From: Kudoa neothunni
Taxonomy: Eukaryota > Cnidaria
Reading direction: 5' to 3'
Length of the DNA: 64,000 nt
Assembly (NCBI GenBank): GCA_964304625.1
Contig: OZ199840.1
Span: 9,300,001 to 9,364,000, forward strand
Below, piece after piece: positions 13,121 to 25,710 of this stretch. The translations under genes and the position numbers were made by a program. The notes under the pieces were generated by a model, which worked only from the letters and a program-made list of their open reading frames with translations, ran no database searches and had not been told where the DNA came from. How positions within the stretch are numbered: position 1 is the first letter of the stretch; every line of letters starts with the position of its first letter.

Positions 13121-15578
13121 TAATTCTTGAATCACGTAGACTATTAGATCCCGTATTTGAGCGAGACATAAGTTACATTTATTATACCGATAATTCGTAC
13201 ATCAATCGATTCATTATATAGTGCAGGGTAACTTAAAATTAAATATTTAAAAAATTTTATTAGTAATACTAATTTCACGGTATAAATCTATAACCCCCAC
13301 AGCATAACTATGCACCAACGTAATTTTTATTTCAAGTTTTGATATCTATAAAACCATAGACGATGCCAAAATATTTACAATTGAATTCATTAAAATAACG
13401 ATCATATATAATATTTTAATTAAATAAAAACCTTGTTTGTCTTTAGAATATATTATGATCTATATATAGTATCTAGAACTAATACCACATGGAATTGAGT
13501 AATGGGCTAATGGTTTTATCTCTACTGAATTTTTTAAATTCAAATTATATAATATATAAAGTTTCTCCATCAGAATTGACAATTAATAGCTAATCGGCTC
13601 AAATCTAATAATATTACTTTACAAAAAAATTTTACAAAGTTAATTTATATATGTTATATTACCCGGTTTTTATCCTAGTGTATACATAATATACACTAAC
13701 AAATTTGAATTCTTATGACGCTCTATTTGGAATATTCAACCTAAAATATTTTTAATATATTTTAATTTCCATATTTTTCCAAAAAATATTCCGTGATTCT
13801 AGTAAACCTAGGTAGGAAGATATTAATACAAATTTTCTAAACAGCATCGTTTAAATGTAGGATAATTATTCAATTAATATAATAAAAAAAGAATTTCCTC
13901 ATTTCAGGAATTATAATATAAAGCGATTATCATTTTACTGTATACAACGAAAATTAATACATTTAAAAATTGATGCACATCTTGCATAATAATTCAACTG
14001 TTTCGTAGTATTCTTTGATTTGACCACTGACACAAGAAAGATTCGTTTTAATGAAATGCGTAATCATGAAGATGCTAGCTAAAAAACCTGTCAATATTTA
14101 CACTATTATACTCAATTGCTAATTAGGTGACCTTAGGCACGTATATTTTAGACAATTCGCTATTAGCATATTTCACATGAGTAGATTCCGTAACACTGTC
14201 AACTAATCAAAAATCACCATGGATATTTTGTCTCTTAAACTGAACCTAAATTTAAGTTCTATAAAGTTTAAGCCCTCCGTGTGTCGATGAATCCACCCAA
14301 GAGCTATTGAGGCCAGTTCTTTCTTTTATTGGTAATATCAACAGCAGTTAAATCTGTTCTTCCTCAATCGCATCAAATTAACCCACTTAAAAATTTCAGA
14401 ACCAAATCCTTGCTCATACCATGTTTCAAATTTATCTCTTAGAAGAAGTATAAAAAATATCATGAGCAGTCACAATTTCTTCCTTCTTATTACAAACACA
14501 ATCCACGTTTAAATTGTAGGAAGTTGAAAATATCGAAAAGTTGCAGTCTTTTCGATATTTTGGGGGGCAAGTGTCAAAACATTGGATTATTTTAAATTTT
14601 TCCTTAACAGTTTTTCGCTGTCATCTGGACAATTTCAAAAAATCCACAAGTGTCTTCGAAAAATTCCAAACAAGTGCGAAAAATATTCAATGATGAGTTT
14701 TTTTTGTAGTTTTAAATTGTTTAAGCCAAATTTTAATATAATATGCTAACCCTTAATTCTTGACTTTAGAGTAAGTCTCAGAGTAAACCAAAACAAGAGG
14801 ATGAAAAGTAGGATAATTCCGTGACCAATTTACTGTACTTAAATACACTTTAAATCACATCCGATAAGCATAAAGATGTCATTCCGGAGGGAATTTAACA
14901 GAGGATAATTCATGTTCCAATAACAGGGTAGATTAATAAACGTGGACACTTTAAATATATGGGTGCTAAATTCCGTACCAATTATTAGCATCTTAATGGC
15001 AAAATTTCAGTCATTTAAACAAAAACAACCTCTAAAGTATTTGATAAGAACCCGAAGCAACTCTTATAATATATGGATTGTTCTTATACAATTTCCCTCT
15101 GATTAAAATATTGAGAGTTTAATATTTTCACATTAGTCGTTTACTGACAAAACGTTTTCATTCTAACAGCCTCGAAAGAAGTTAAAGACGCCAGCATAAA
15201 GAGGTTCAGAATAAAAACACTAATTATGCAGGCTTAAACAGCAGATTAGTTTTATCAATGTTGGTGTGAACGAATTTATCTACATGCAGTAGAGATAAAA
15301 AATAAGACATGAATAAACAAAACAACTATTATATCAAAATTCAATCAAAAATTTCAGCTTAACCGTCAGATTTTGATAAATATTCCACCCTCATTCTAAT
15401 ATGGTTATAATCCTCATTCCAACACAACAAAACGTCACCAACGTTATTTAAAGGTTAATCGCGTGATCCGACATAATCTGGTAAAGTGTTTTGTTAGCAT
15501 GGATAGTAATTTAAATTGTCGAAAATTACCAATAACTATTCGAATCCAGAGCTTGTCACTCGATTCGCAGGAATTCCA
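13121..15578. other. Intergenic, no gene seen
   Basis: AT-rich spacer between divergently transcribed Kunitz gene A and the MDH-like gene. Apart from a strong hairpin at 14527-14561 I see no feature. Confidence 0.5.
14527..14561. repeat. Perfect 14-bp inverted repeat, 7-nt loop
   Basis: The arms AAAATATCGAAAAG (14527-14540) and CTTTTCGATATTTT (14548-14561) pair perfectly around the loop TTGCAGT. It lies in a gene-free region, is not followed by a gene, and may be the core of a decayed repeat. Confidence 0.7.
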
Positions 15579-17238
15579 ATGTTTTCCCACACCATAAAGC
15601 ACCACACTCGCTCAATGTTATCCACCAGTAGAAGGAACATTCACGGCAATAATTCAGCACCATTGAAAGTGCTTGTTTCAGGAGCAGCTGGTCAAATTGG
15701 ATCATACATTTTGCAGTTGATTGCATGTGGTCGTCTAGCTGGAGAGAGGGTAATAATGGGATTGGTTATTCAATAAATATGTCAAAATTAAAAATAATTA
15801 TTTCTGTGTTTTAAATATTGGAATACTTTTTGAATTTAGAGAGTTGAAATAAATATGCTTGATATTGGTGGGGTTGAAAAGATAATGCATGGAATTCGTA
15901 TGGAGATTGAAGATTGTTGTCATCCTTCATTCTACAAAGTGAATGTGTTCACCAAATCGGACGAAGCACTCAAAGATATTGATTGTGCCATTTTGCTGGC
16001 CAACAAAATGGTCCTCACTGATGATATTAAACGCATCGATCTGTTGTCAGCGAACAAGGATCTTTACACTGAAATTGGGGAGCAATTCCAAAAATATGCG
16101 AAACCGGATGCACTAGTACGTTTCTTTATTCTGCAGCCAGCCTACATTGGAATGTCTTAATAACATCAGGATTTCTGTCGATTGTTAGTTGTGCTAAATG
16201 TAATTCTTCAGTGGAATATTCATTCCATTGAATTAACAAATTTGCCCCAACACTAAGGCTGCATGTTCCAGTTTGAGAATCATGCCTCATTGCTTTATAG
16301 GCACTCGTGGTGGCAAATCCATGCAATACGAACTGTTTGGTGATGATGAAAAGTGCGCCTAAACGCAATCCGAAGTCGTTCTCATCCCTTAGCCGTCTCG
16401 ATCACAATCGCCTGACAGCCCTCGTTGCTGCAAAACTTCATACATCCAATGGTTTGGTTCGAAAGTGCATTGTTTGGGGCAATCATTCTAACTCAATGCA
16501 TCCTGATTTGAGATTCGCAGAGTTTTAAAATGTCAGATCGCCCTAGCTCGCCTTATGAGAAGGTGACCAACGCGATCAGCGACTACAAATGGATCACCGA
16601 AACAATGCCCTGGGTAGGTGATTATTTTTCGTTATTTTCTGTGCATTACACAAAATGCTGATTGTTTAATATATTTTATAGTTGTTCGACATTTTTTTAA
16701 TTGATATTTGAAAACTTTCAATCAGATCGACTATTTGTCCATTTGATTGTTTACAATCGGCTCACCACTTAATATTTGTAACCAGCCGGCGTTGTCACTG
16801 CTGTTGTTGAATCGAATATGATTGATCTAATTTTGTGTAGGAATTGAAAGATCGAGTGAATGCAATTATCAGAAATCGGGGCAGATCTAGTGCACTCTCG
16901 GCGGGAAATGCCGCTGTCGATCATATGAGCGATTGGTTGAGAGGAACCAAAGATGTAAGCCGTTAATGTCTTGTGTCTCATTCAGTCATTTTTAACTAAT
17001 TTTGATACAGGGAGATTGGGTATCTATGGGTGTGTATTCGGATGGCACCAAGTATGGTATTCCTGCTGGTATCTTCTATGCCATGCCTGTGGTTTGTCAC
17101 GACGGCAAATACTCAGTAGTAGAAGACTTGCCAATAGATAAAAATACCCAGGAAAAAATGATGATTTCTGCGGAGGAGTTGTTAGAGGAGAAAAAATTGG
17201 CGGGAAATAAATTAATTTCTATCACTCATATTTATTAA
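15579..17238 (+). CDS. MDH1-like malate dehydrogenase, one apparent frameshift
   Basis: Exons: 15579-15749, 15840-16115, 16301-16613, 16841-16954 and 17011-17238 (about 366 aa). The fold matches cytosolic-type NAD malate dehydrogenase (malate to oxaloacetate): [11 protein letters not shown] is the nucleotide loop (residues 31-41), MLDI holds the NAD-selecting Asp, NPCNTN follows, then LSRLDHNR and VWGNHS with the catalytic Asp/His pair, and [18 protein letters not shown] near the end. Two oddities stand out. First, the substrate loop that reads GSMPRREGM in human MDH1 is [10 protein letters not shown] here (residues 111-120), so the first substrate-binding arginines are absent. Second, exon 3 has one extra base at the T4A4 run 16523-16530; read straight it hits TAA, but one base over it continues as FKMSDRP. 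The ~30-residue N-terminal extension is rich in R, S, T and H and could be a mitochondrial presequence. An in-frame stop lies at 15503-15505, so the ATG at 15579 is the first usable start unless there is an upstream exon. Confidence 0.85.
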
Positions 17239-19141
17239 TATTATCTTGTTTTTGTGGATCCTATTTGATTGAATGAGAGGATAATCTCGTATTGTTATGT
17301 TTTGAAAAAAGTTAGCGGGGTCTTCCTGCGTTGTGTTGCATGGAAACCACAAAATGTGATAGGATTGTGGGACAATAATATATGAGTTAATTTGTTTCGT
17401 GGAAAAAGATATAGTGGGTGATGTGTAATTCCTTTGGAGGTGGGGAAAAAGTACGCATTACTTACCCAGAATTGAGGGTTTAATTCGCGCGTGCGTATAT
17501 TCAAAATTCGATTATCATTAAATATTTTATTTCAGGAAACCTTGATTATTTTTATTTGTTTCTTGCACTCTACATATACAGTCGATCACCGTTTATCCGA
17601 AAATGTTTGGGACCTCGCATTTTTCTTTCGGATACTAAAATTTTTGTTAAACAAAGTTCGGCGCACGCGCATGTGGGAAATTGTAGGTTGTTCGCACACT
17701 TTATTTGTCATTATTCAATGTTTATTTTATATTTTTAAACAAAACTCTACTGTATATAAGTTACACTAGTGAATACAATGTGAAACACATTAGTTTAAAG
17801 CACAGTAATTCTAGATCCAATGTAATGGACGCATGCGTAGTATAGATATGTGCGACCTTAACGCCGCTGCACCACATTAGTAATAGAATGATACATTCTA
17901 GATTCTAAAAAAATGAACATTTATTATTGTCATTAATTTTTCATAAATTTTTTATAATTTACTCTCAATATGGATATTGTGAGCTGTACTAATAATGATG
18001 GTAAAAATAATTAAATTAACAATGAGGAGTATTTTCCCAGAATTCTCCATAAAGATATTTAGAATTTCCTCATTAATTAAAATATGACATATTTTTATTA
18101 ATTAATTAATTAATTTTGATTAATGATTGTTAAAACTCAATAAGACTTAAAAATGGAAGTGTTATGGAAAAAAACTGTTGTGAGAATATTGTTTAATTCA
18201 ATATAATTCAGTGGATAAGTTGGTCTTATGAAGTCACTGATAGTTTGTGATTAAGCCATCCAATAAATTCCATTTTTTATATTTTATTTTATATTTATTT
18301 TATTTTATATTTCATTTTATTACTCATGAAAAGATAAGATATAAGGGAGTTAGTCTTTAGCCAACATTAATTCGTTCATCATGAACATAGTTGTATTTTG
18401 AAAATAAAATACTATATTATCCACAATATGATATTTCTATTAATCAAACATAACTTAAATTGAATAAATAACGAATATATGTATCAAGAAAAAAAATGTA
18501 GGTATCATTTTGAGCAGGCATTAATCTAGACTTCAAGACATTTTTATCCGAAAATTCAAAAAAAAAGTTGTTTCGGATTGTGATATCTTTTCAAGATTTC
18601 GAATAATTCTAATACTCTCTATTACTAAAACAATAAATATGATTATTTTACCTAATTCAAAAACTTATTAATAATAAAATGATTTAACAGAACTCAATAA
18701 TCTACACGGTTTTTAGATAAACAAAAAACCCAATGTCAATAGAAAAATCTCAGAATCTTGGGGAAAACCCCAACGTTTAAAAGACTCGTAACAGGTATGT
18801 TGTACGCGTGCGCTGACCAATTCTATATTAGGAACATTCAAAGTTGATGACGTCTTGTCAAATAGTGTAATTTATTGTCGCGGTGAATTCGTGATTTATG
18901 GTCAGACTACATATTGTAAGGGATTATAATTGGTTAAGTAATTATCCAAGAACACTGTACTACGAATTCTTCCAGCGTGATATATCCGACTTATTTTAAT
19001 CAACAAAAATTAAACTATAATACAGAAAAGCAGTATGAAATAATTCTCCGAACAAATGTTAGAATCCTTAGAGTTGTGCAAAGCACGAAAACAATTCGCC
19101 CAATGTCGTGGGTTATCGTGTCACGCTTGTAGGCGAGTGCA
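17239..19141. other. Intergenic with a Tigger-like end and AT repeats
   Basis: The region holds a pogo/Tigger-like terminal sequence near 17577 and low-complexity ATTT-rich DNA around 18080-18330. A GC-richer stretch near 18750-18815 resembles one at 20900-20975. I see no gene. Confidence 0.45.
17577..17640 (+). mobile_element. Solo pogo/Tigger-like DNA transposon end
   Basis: The sequence CAGTCGATCACCGTTTATCC, then GAAAATGTTTGGGACC, follows the pattern of Tigger/pogo terminal repeats (CAG...TTATCCGAAATG.TTGGGACC) and is preceded by TA. An internal inverted pair TATCCGAAA/TTTCGGATA lies at about 17595 and 17626. I could not find the matching opposite end within 7 kb, so this is probably a truncated copy. 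Confidence 0.45.
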
Positions 19142-19568
19142 ATGGAGAAACAAGTATGTCGATATGTTATAGATAGGTTGTTTGTGATACCTATTCTAGT
19201 CTGGAAGAAGCATCTACAACAAGGATAGAGTTGTTATTATACTCTCTGGCAAATATGCTGGAAGAAAAGCCATCATCCTTAAATCTCATGAAGATGGAAC
19301 CAAAGAACGACCATACTCTCATTTGATTGTGGGTGGTGTTAACCGATACCCGAAGAAAATCACAAAAGATATGGGAAAAACTAAGGTTGAGAAAAAATCC
19401 AGATTTTCCGTGTTTGTTAAAACCGTCAACAGTAACCACGTTCTACCAACTCGTTATTGTACCAAGCTTGATGTTGATATGAGAAAAGTTGACAGCAAAT
19501 CGTTGATGTCGTTGAGAAGCAGAAGAAAGCTTAAGGCCCATATCAAAACCAGCATGAATAAGAAGTAG
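19142..19568 (+). CDS. RPL27: 60S ribosomal protein eL27
   Basis: Two exons, 19142-19153 and 19200-19568, are joined across a 46-nt intron and encode 126 aa. The first exon is only four codons (MEKQ), a common layout in ribosomal protein genes. The eL27 KOW-type core is clear: VVIILSGKYAGRKAIILKSH, then DGTKERPYSHLIVGGVNRYP, KKITKDMGKTKVEKKS and VKTVNSNHVLPTRY. The protein sits on the large ribosomal subunit. It is about 10 residues shorter than the 136-aa human protein. Its last ~30 residues diverge and end in SMNKK, without the usual NKWFFQKLRF terminus. The short first exon and its start are inferred from phase and from the GTATGT donor. Confidence 0.9.
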
Positions 19569-20564
19569 GTTTTATTCACGTGTTGTAGGTTCGGTTATTT
19601 TATTATTACTTGTAGATTCAATTCGACCCAATCCAAGTACATATTTAGAAAGCTTAGATTCTAACTTGGCTCTTTGCTTATTATATGATATTTAGTGGAG
19701 AGGTTGTGGTGCTTTTTCTTTCGCGCATTTTCTCGGATAAATTATTTCGCTAGCTGTAGGATACGAGTTAAGTTGTGTTGGGGGTTTACCAAGCTAACTG
19801 TCGATATGCTGGTGTGTAACTAAGATTGATGACAAAAATTTTTGTCCTTGAGAGTGTTAATCCTTTACTTTCACGTATCCTATCCGTTGTTTGTTGCGTG
19901 TTGTTCGGAGAATGGCCTATTGCTTATTACGTTGGTTGCTTTGCAATATGGTTCTTGAATGTATGGACTCTATAGAGATGCCATAATTTAAATAACTATG
20001 ACAGCATGCATTGGATTCTTAATTGTAGATGCAATATGCCTGTGAGATTATGTTAATGGATAGTGATTTATGCTTTGAAATGTAGCTTTCTGCGAAAGTG
20101 TATGGTAAGAAGGTCGTTCCTTGGAAAAGAATTAGATACGCGTAACGTACCACATAAGAAACATTAAATGCTCCTCCTATAACACACTGAGGATTAGCCA
20201 CCCATCCTTTGTATGGTAGAGAGCAGTTAACGTTTATTTTTGTGATCATATAATTATTATAAGAAGGCACCATTTAGGCAGTGTCTAATTGAAACGATAG
20301 TCATCTTCCTATTCATCACTAGAACTGTATTCGGATAAAATGATAGTGTCTCTTTCCGCCAGGGCTGCCAGCGGGGTTTTAGAAAAAAGCTAGTCTAAAG
20401 TAAACAACGAATAGAATCGTATCTATCAAAGTTTTAAATCATCTTCCGATCCTTTAATTACGTCTACAGATATTAAATTTAAATTTATCGTTGTATTATG
20501 GCATTTTTTGCGGGAATACTAACTCGTACTTAATTTAATGTTTAGTATAGATCAATATATTCAC

Positions 20565-20614
20565 AATTAATTAATTAATTAATTAATTAACCAATTCATT
20601 CATTCATTCATTCA
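20565..20614. repeat. Adjacent (ATTA)n and (CATT)n microsatellites
   Basis: An ATTA run at about 20566-20590 is followed within a few bases by a CATT run at about 20594-20613. Confidence 0.9.
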
Positions 20615-21769
20615 AATTTCAAGATATATTTCGAGATAACGTTAAATTTCCTAATAATGTGCGACTGTGTTAACTGAACAATTTTGTAATTGTGTCACGT
20701 TAAACAATCCAAAGTTTTGTCATTCAATATCGTAAATGTGTAAACCTTGCATGATATAATCTGAATTGGATACATCATTAAAAATGTAAATATTAATCTC
20801 GCACATAATAAAATTTGTGTTATTATTCGATGTTTGCAGGTTTTCAATAAAACCCCAAGATTTTGAAAAAAATGAAAAAAACAGGAATTAAAGTTGACCA
20901 TAAAAAGCCAAAGATCTTGGGGAATAACCCTAGCCTTGACAGCACTGTTTTCCACTACACCGGTGCATGCGCATAGGATTATAGGATTATGTTTATTTCG
21001 CTTTTTCTACAGGTTATAGCGCTTTCACCAATAAAATAACTTATAACTATGATAAAATATATTTTCTAGTATTAGAAAAACTAATCAGAACGTTAGTTAG
21101 AAAATTTCAAATAATTTTTTGGGATTCTAAGTCTAACTTTTGATGTAACCTTTTTCAAATGGAATGTCATTATATTTGGCGCATTTTTTTCATGAACGCT
21201 ATGAATGATAGTAATTTCAAAAGTTTGAAGTGAGTTGGATATCTTTAGTAAAAATACCGATACTCCTCTCCATCCAATGAAGTTAATATGTGTAGCACTC
21301 TTTGAGTTAACCCATTATTTTCTCGAAAACTTCAAGTTTACATTTTCATCATTGGAAGGAGAATGTTATAGTAACATTGCGTTGTCAACATATGAATTCG
21401 ACAATGGTGAATTATCATCATGAATTTCAGGAAATATATCAGGTGATTTTCCATTCAATATTATTTTTGGTCCATCTTGTTGTAACGATTGATTCAATGC
21501 TTATTTTAGATAATTTTAACAGATTGATCAGATGATTGCCATCCTGTTTTCTCAGTCGTTATACAATAATTAGAATCCAAACTTCTTCTAAAACACACTT
21601 ATCTTTAGAGGAATAGATTTAATGGAATTTTCATGTGTCAACAAATTTTATAAGTAAAACATTTTCAGAGTATAATTAGGGTTCAATTGGACCTCATAAA
21701 TTTTTTTAAAAATATATTATTATTTAAATCAATTTTTAAATGGAAATTGAATTTAAACTTATTTTACAT

Positions 21770-22520
21770 ACCAAAATCCAACAAATAAATTTGTGGCGCC
21801 CATGTGCAAGTTTCTACGCTGTGTAAGCTAGGCATGCATTTCTTTTGGAAAAATAGCGAGGATAATATTGACATTAATGAAAAAGAAAGAGCAAACCTAA
21901 TGCATTTGAAAGAAACTGTTGAAAATTCAGGCTGTGATGAAAATGATGATTCGCTTCTAGACAAAAACAACGACTTATGGAGTGCAATCAAACCAAAGAA
22001 AACCAAGATGGCGACAGAAAATAAAATGAATTTTCTTCAAGATGTGACTACTTACGTCACACAAAGGATCTTTTTTAGTATTGCAAGATGTTTTAATCAT
22101 TTCTACCCAATGGGAATAGTGGAACGAACAATTAAATATACCAATCAGTGCGACAAGAATCATTGTGTAGATAATAAATAACTGGAGGATGTTTACGTTG
22201 ATGGAATGCATGGTTTATTGTAATTAACTATCCATAAGAATAACCAAGAGCCTATTTTTGAAATGTTTAGTTGTGACAAGGGTAGAAGGATATACAAAGA
22301 TCTTTTTTCCTTGTACAAATTCACAGATTCACAGATTCAAACAACTAACAAGAGCGCTCCGCTTTGATAATGCAGAAACTACGGAGGAATGACAACTAAA
22401 TGATAAATTTTCCCGAATTAATGAAATATGGGGCATTTGTGTTAACGTGGCAAATAAAAATTATAACCACGGAGAAAATATATTCTGTGATGAACAATTT
22501 GGTTTCTTTTAAAAGAAATT
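21770..22520 (+). mobile_element. Decayed piggyBac-family transposase
   Basis: A 125-codon open stretch (21804-22181) is followed by broken frames that carry unmistakable piggyBac (DDE_Tnp_1_7) signatures: FYPMGIVERTIKYTN resembles the conserved F.P.EII..IV..TN motif. After several stops and frame changes come LRFDNAETTEE, then DKFSRINEIWGI and YNHGENIFCDEQFGFF, matching the ...LRFDD..TR...DK.A.IREIW... and ..Y.PGE.LTVDEQL..F.G motifs, with the Asp of DEQ being the second catalytic position. The later part of the catalytic domain is not recognisable. As a plain DNA transposon relic it is clearly inactive. Confidence 0.8.
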
Positions 22521-25500
22521 GATTTTTTAGATAATATATATAATATATGCCAACAACGTATCGCTTAAAATTTTTCCTTTTTGTATATTCATCATCTATA
22601 TTATGTGTTTGTGGAGTTACTAACGAATTCCAGTATCAGTCTTTAAAATAATCACTCATCCTATTTATATAGGAACATTGCATATAGGCGGATGCGTTAG
22701 GATGAACAAAACGAAAAATTATTAACGAAAAAAACATTTCTTAAAATTTTAATGTAGTAAATTTATAAAAAACATAATTATTAAACGAAATCACAAAAAA
22801 TCTCTGGGGTACGAGTGAACCCCAGTTATACTCCGAGGGGACCTGATCAATTGTCACTTAGAAGGCTAATAGTAAATGTGTATATTTTTTTAATTTTACT
22901 GAAACCTCAAAATTCCAAGTTCAATTGTTGGGTAGTTTTAGCCGTTTTTATATTTGCCGTGGAGTTAGATATTCATCCGTATTGCATTTGATATAAAACA
23001 AACAAATTTTCATAATTCATTTTTATAACATAAAACAAACGTTAACTATGTTATTATAATCAAGATAGATTTAAAAAATGTAATTAAATGATTAAAACAC
23101 TCACAAAATTAAAATGTCGACATTTGGCAACATTGGAATTCAAAGCGTTAAAGATGACTGTTCCTAAATAATGATAAAACGTTATCTTAGGTATAGTTGT
23201 TTTATTCCAAAACCTAATGGTTTGTTTAAAAAAAAAGTTACTTTAAATTAATAGAATTGAAAAAACTGACTCAACCAAAATTGGATAATTTGAATGTACA
23301 ATAATTGTTTTTTTAGGTTGAACTATAACAATTTTGTTAGATATGGGTTTGTTTGAGCTGTTGTTATGGCAGAAAAATATGAAAATGTTTTCTTGAATAA
23401 TTGATAAGAAAATTATCATTCATTTTCCTTGTATTTGTTATTTACTGGAGGATACTTAAAAGTATTTTCTATTTTACCAAATTTTATGAATACTAGTTGA
23501 AAAAGGTTATAAAATGATCAGAAGAAGCAATAAGGGCCTTTAACCTAACTAAAACCTTTTAAAAATTTTATAACTAATAAACAATGAGTTGTAATATGTA
23601 AATCTTACCTTAATGTTAAATAATAGAACGTCATGACATTCCATAGGTGATATACTTGAGATTTTATTCAATATTTTATAGTTAATTTTCAATGTTTTAT
23701 CAACTATTAAAATATAAATTTAAATTAATTTTTTTTCTTATAAAATAGAATAAAAGTTGTGTTTGATTGATATATCCTGAAATAAAGCTCGTTAAGGAAA
23801 ACACTCATTCTATATGGACGTTATTGACTCCTTGATTTCAATAGAGGAAATAAATCTATAATAAAATATTTTAATATTCGAGTGTATAAAATTTAAATTT
23901 ATGTATAAATATTAATTTCATTACTATCAAATATTTATTCCGTCAATTCCTGATTTTGTTTATATAATTATAGCCGGCATTTACTTCAATTTGTTGACTG
24001 AATTTTAAGCTAGACGGTAAAATCTATGTATGTTCATCACACAGATTACTATCCCTAAGTAGAGTATTATTACTGATCTGGATTTGAAAATCAGTATTCT
24101 CAGTGTTGTAAGAGAACTAGTTTAAATCTGAGAATGCTGGACAAGATTGATGCTTATTACAAGACATTGAATAAACCGGATACACCAGATATGATATCAC
24201 ATATATAGATTCAATCACATTGTGTAGGGTTGTTTATGAACAAAATAATTTTCACCCTATCGGAAATTATTAAGGATTTCTACTTAAATTGACTCTGATT
24301 AACTTTATGCAGGAAAGAGTGTTTTTAGGCGGATAAGATCAAATAGAATAGAAGAGATAGAATGTTGTGGTGTACATAACTCAATCTTTTTCGAAAGAAG
24401 GAATATTTCAATACATCGACCAAATGATGTCAAAACTTAGAAGTTCACGAGTCGACTATAAAATTAAATAAAATAATATTTTAGCTTTTGCAAAAAATGG
24501 AGATTTGTCCAATGTTTCGGGGAAAAAATTTATCCAGATGTCCGATTTGGATTGGTAACGCAGCAGGGGATCCGCAGATGTATGTGTGAATGTATTAAAA
24601 TAAATTTCGGATAAAGGGACGTTAATTTTAGAAATAAATATTATTTTTTGTTAAGTTTCCTCTAGCTCTATAGTTTTTATTATTTTTATGATCTTCCTAA
24701 AAAAGTGGTAAAATAACTTTTTGAGTTAGGGAGAGTAAAAAACTTCCCTGATTACACTTTATTTAATATTTTAAAATCGTGAAACAAACGAAATATGGTC
24801 CCACCCTTCAAATATTTAGGATTGGTTGCGGAGCAGGAAATTGTTCTCTTGTGGCCGAGATTGAGTCAACCCTTCCCAGATATGATCATAATTTTAATTT
24901 TTCTAATTATAATAGTTAAAAGAACAAATTAAAACGTTTTTGTTTAATTATTCCCTTAGGTTGACTGAAAGAATTCATATATTTTTAGAATATTTAAAAA
25001 TGATCTTTTATGGTAAATAATCCCCCCCCAATTGAATTAATGTAAACGTGGATAATAAATATTTTAATTCCATTTAATATGATTGTTCAAATGAACGATA
25101 TTGTAAAAATGCTATGATTTAGTCTTTTCATGGGCGTTTTAACTTCAATTTTTTTAAATAAAAAATAACGGGCATTTTTTTGTATGAATTAAACAAGAAC
25201 CTAAACAATTTTCCTTCACGAATTAATTTCCCGATCAAAAACATTTCTATGAATTCAGCGTTTTTCCAACCTAAGAAAACAAACAATTTCGCAGGAACTG
25301 AAGAGCCACTTAACTAGGTTCTAAGATTAAAATCACGTAGTTAGACTTATACATAAGACTAAAAATGGAATTTACCTATGTTAGTCATCGTATTCTAGAG
25401 ACATCATATGCTCTGGTAATAGTATTGCCAGTACTATTCTTTTTACAGTTAGTTTACACTCTCAATTCACCGTTTAACGAGCAACCTTGGATCCACGTTT

Positions 25501-25710
25501 TATTATTGTTACCAATAATTTTTTAACGTTTGCTTATCAGTTCAAGCATTAAAATAGTGTTTATGACGAGAGTATTTGTGGGCACACACAATAAAACTAT
25601 TGTATTATATATAGTTATTGATTTTTGTAGCATGTTGGACAATATATTAATTTTAAAATCTAATAAACAGTATATAATTATTGATAGTTTTATTTTGGAA
25701 GCAAAGGTTT

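Larger units (their letters stand above)
19569..25710. other. Long gene-poor region with repeats
   Basis: Contains simple repeats near 20565-20614, an inverted pair (CCCCAAGAT at 20853-20861 and ATCTTGGGG at 20914-20922), a piggyBac transposase relic at 21.8-22.5 kb and a GGGG/CCCC-rich stretch at 22803-22842 that may be one end of that element. Open frames at 20019-20273 (-) and 21235-21423 (+) match nothing I know. I see no intact gene. Confidence 0.45.

Noticed and set aside
20019-20273. An 84-codon minus-strand frame as a secreted or membrane protein.
   Set aside because: No start context, splice sites or similarity support it.
24480-24620. TTTCGGATAAAGGG and related motifs as the missing right end of the Tigger-like element at 17577.
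   Set aside because: The match to the terminal repeat is too short and the terminal CTG is absent.
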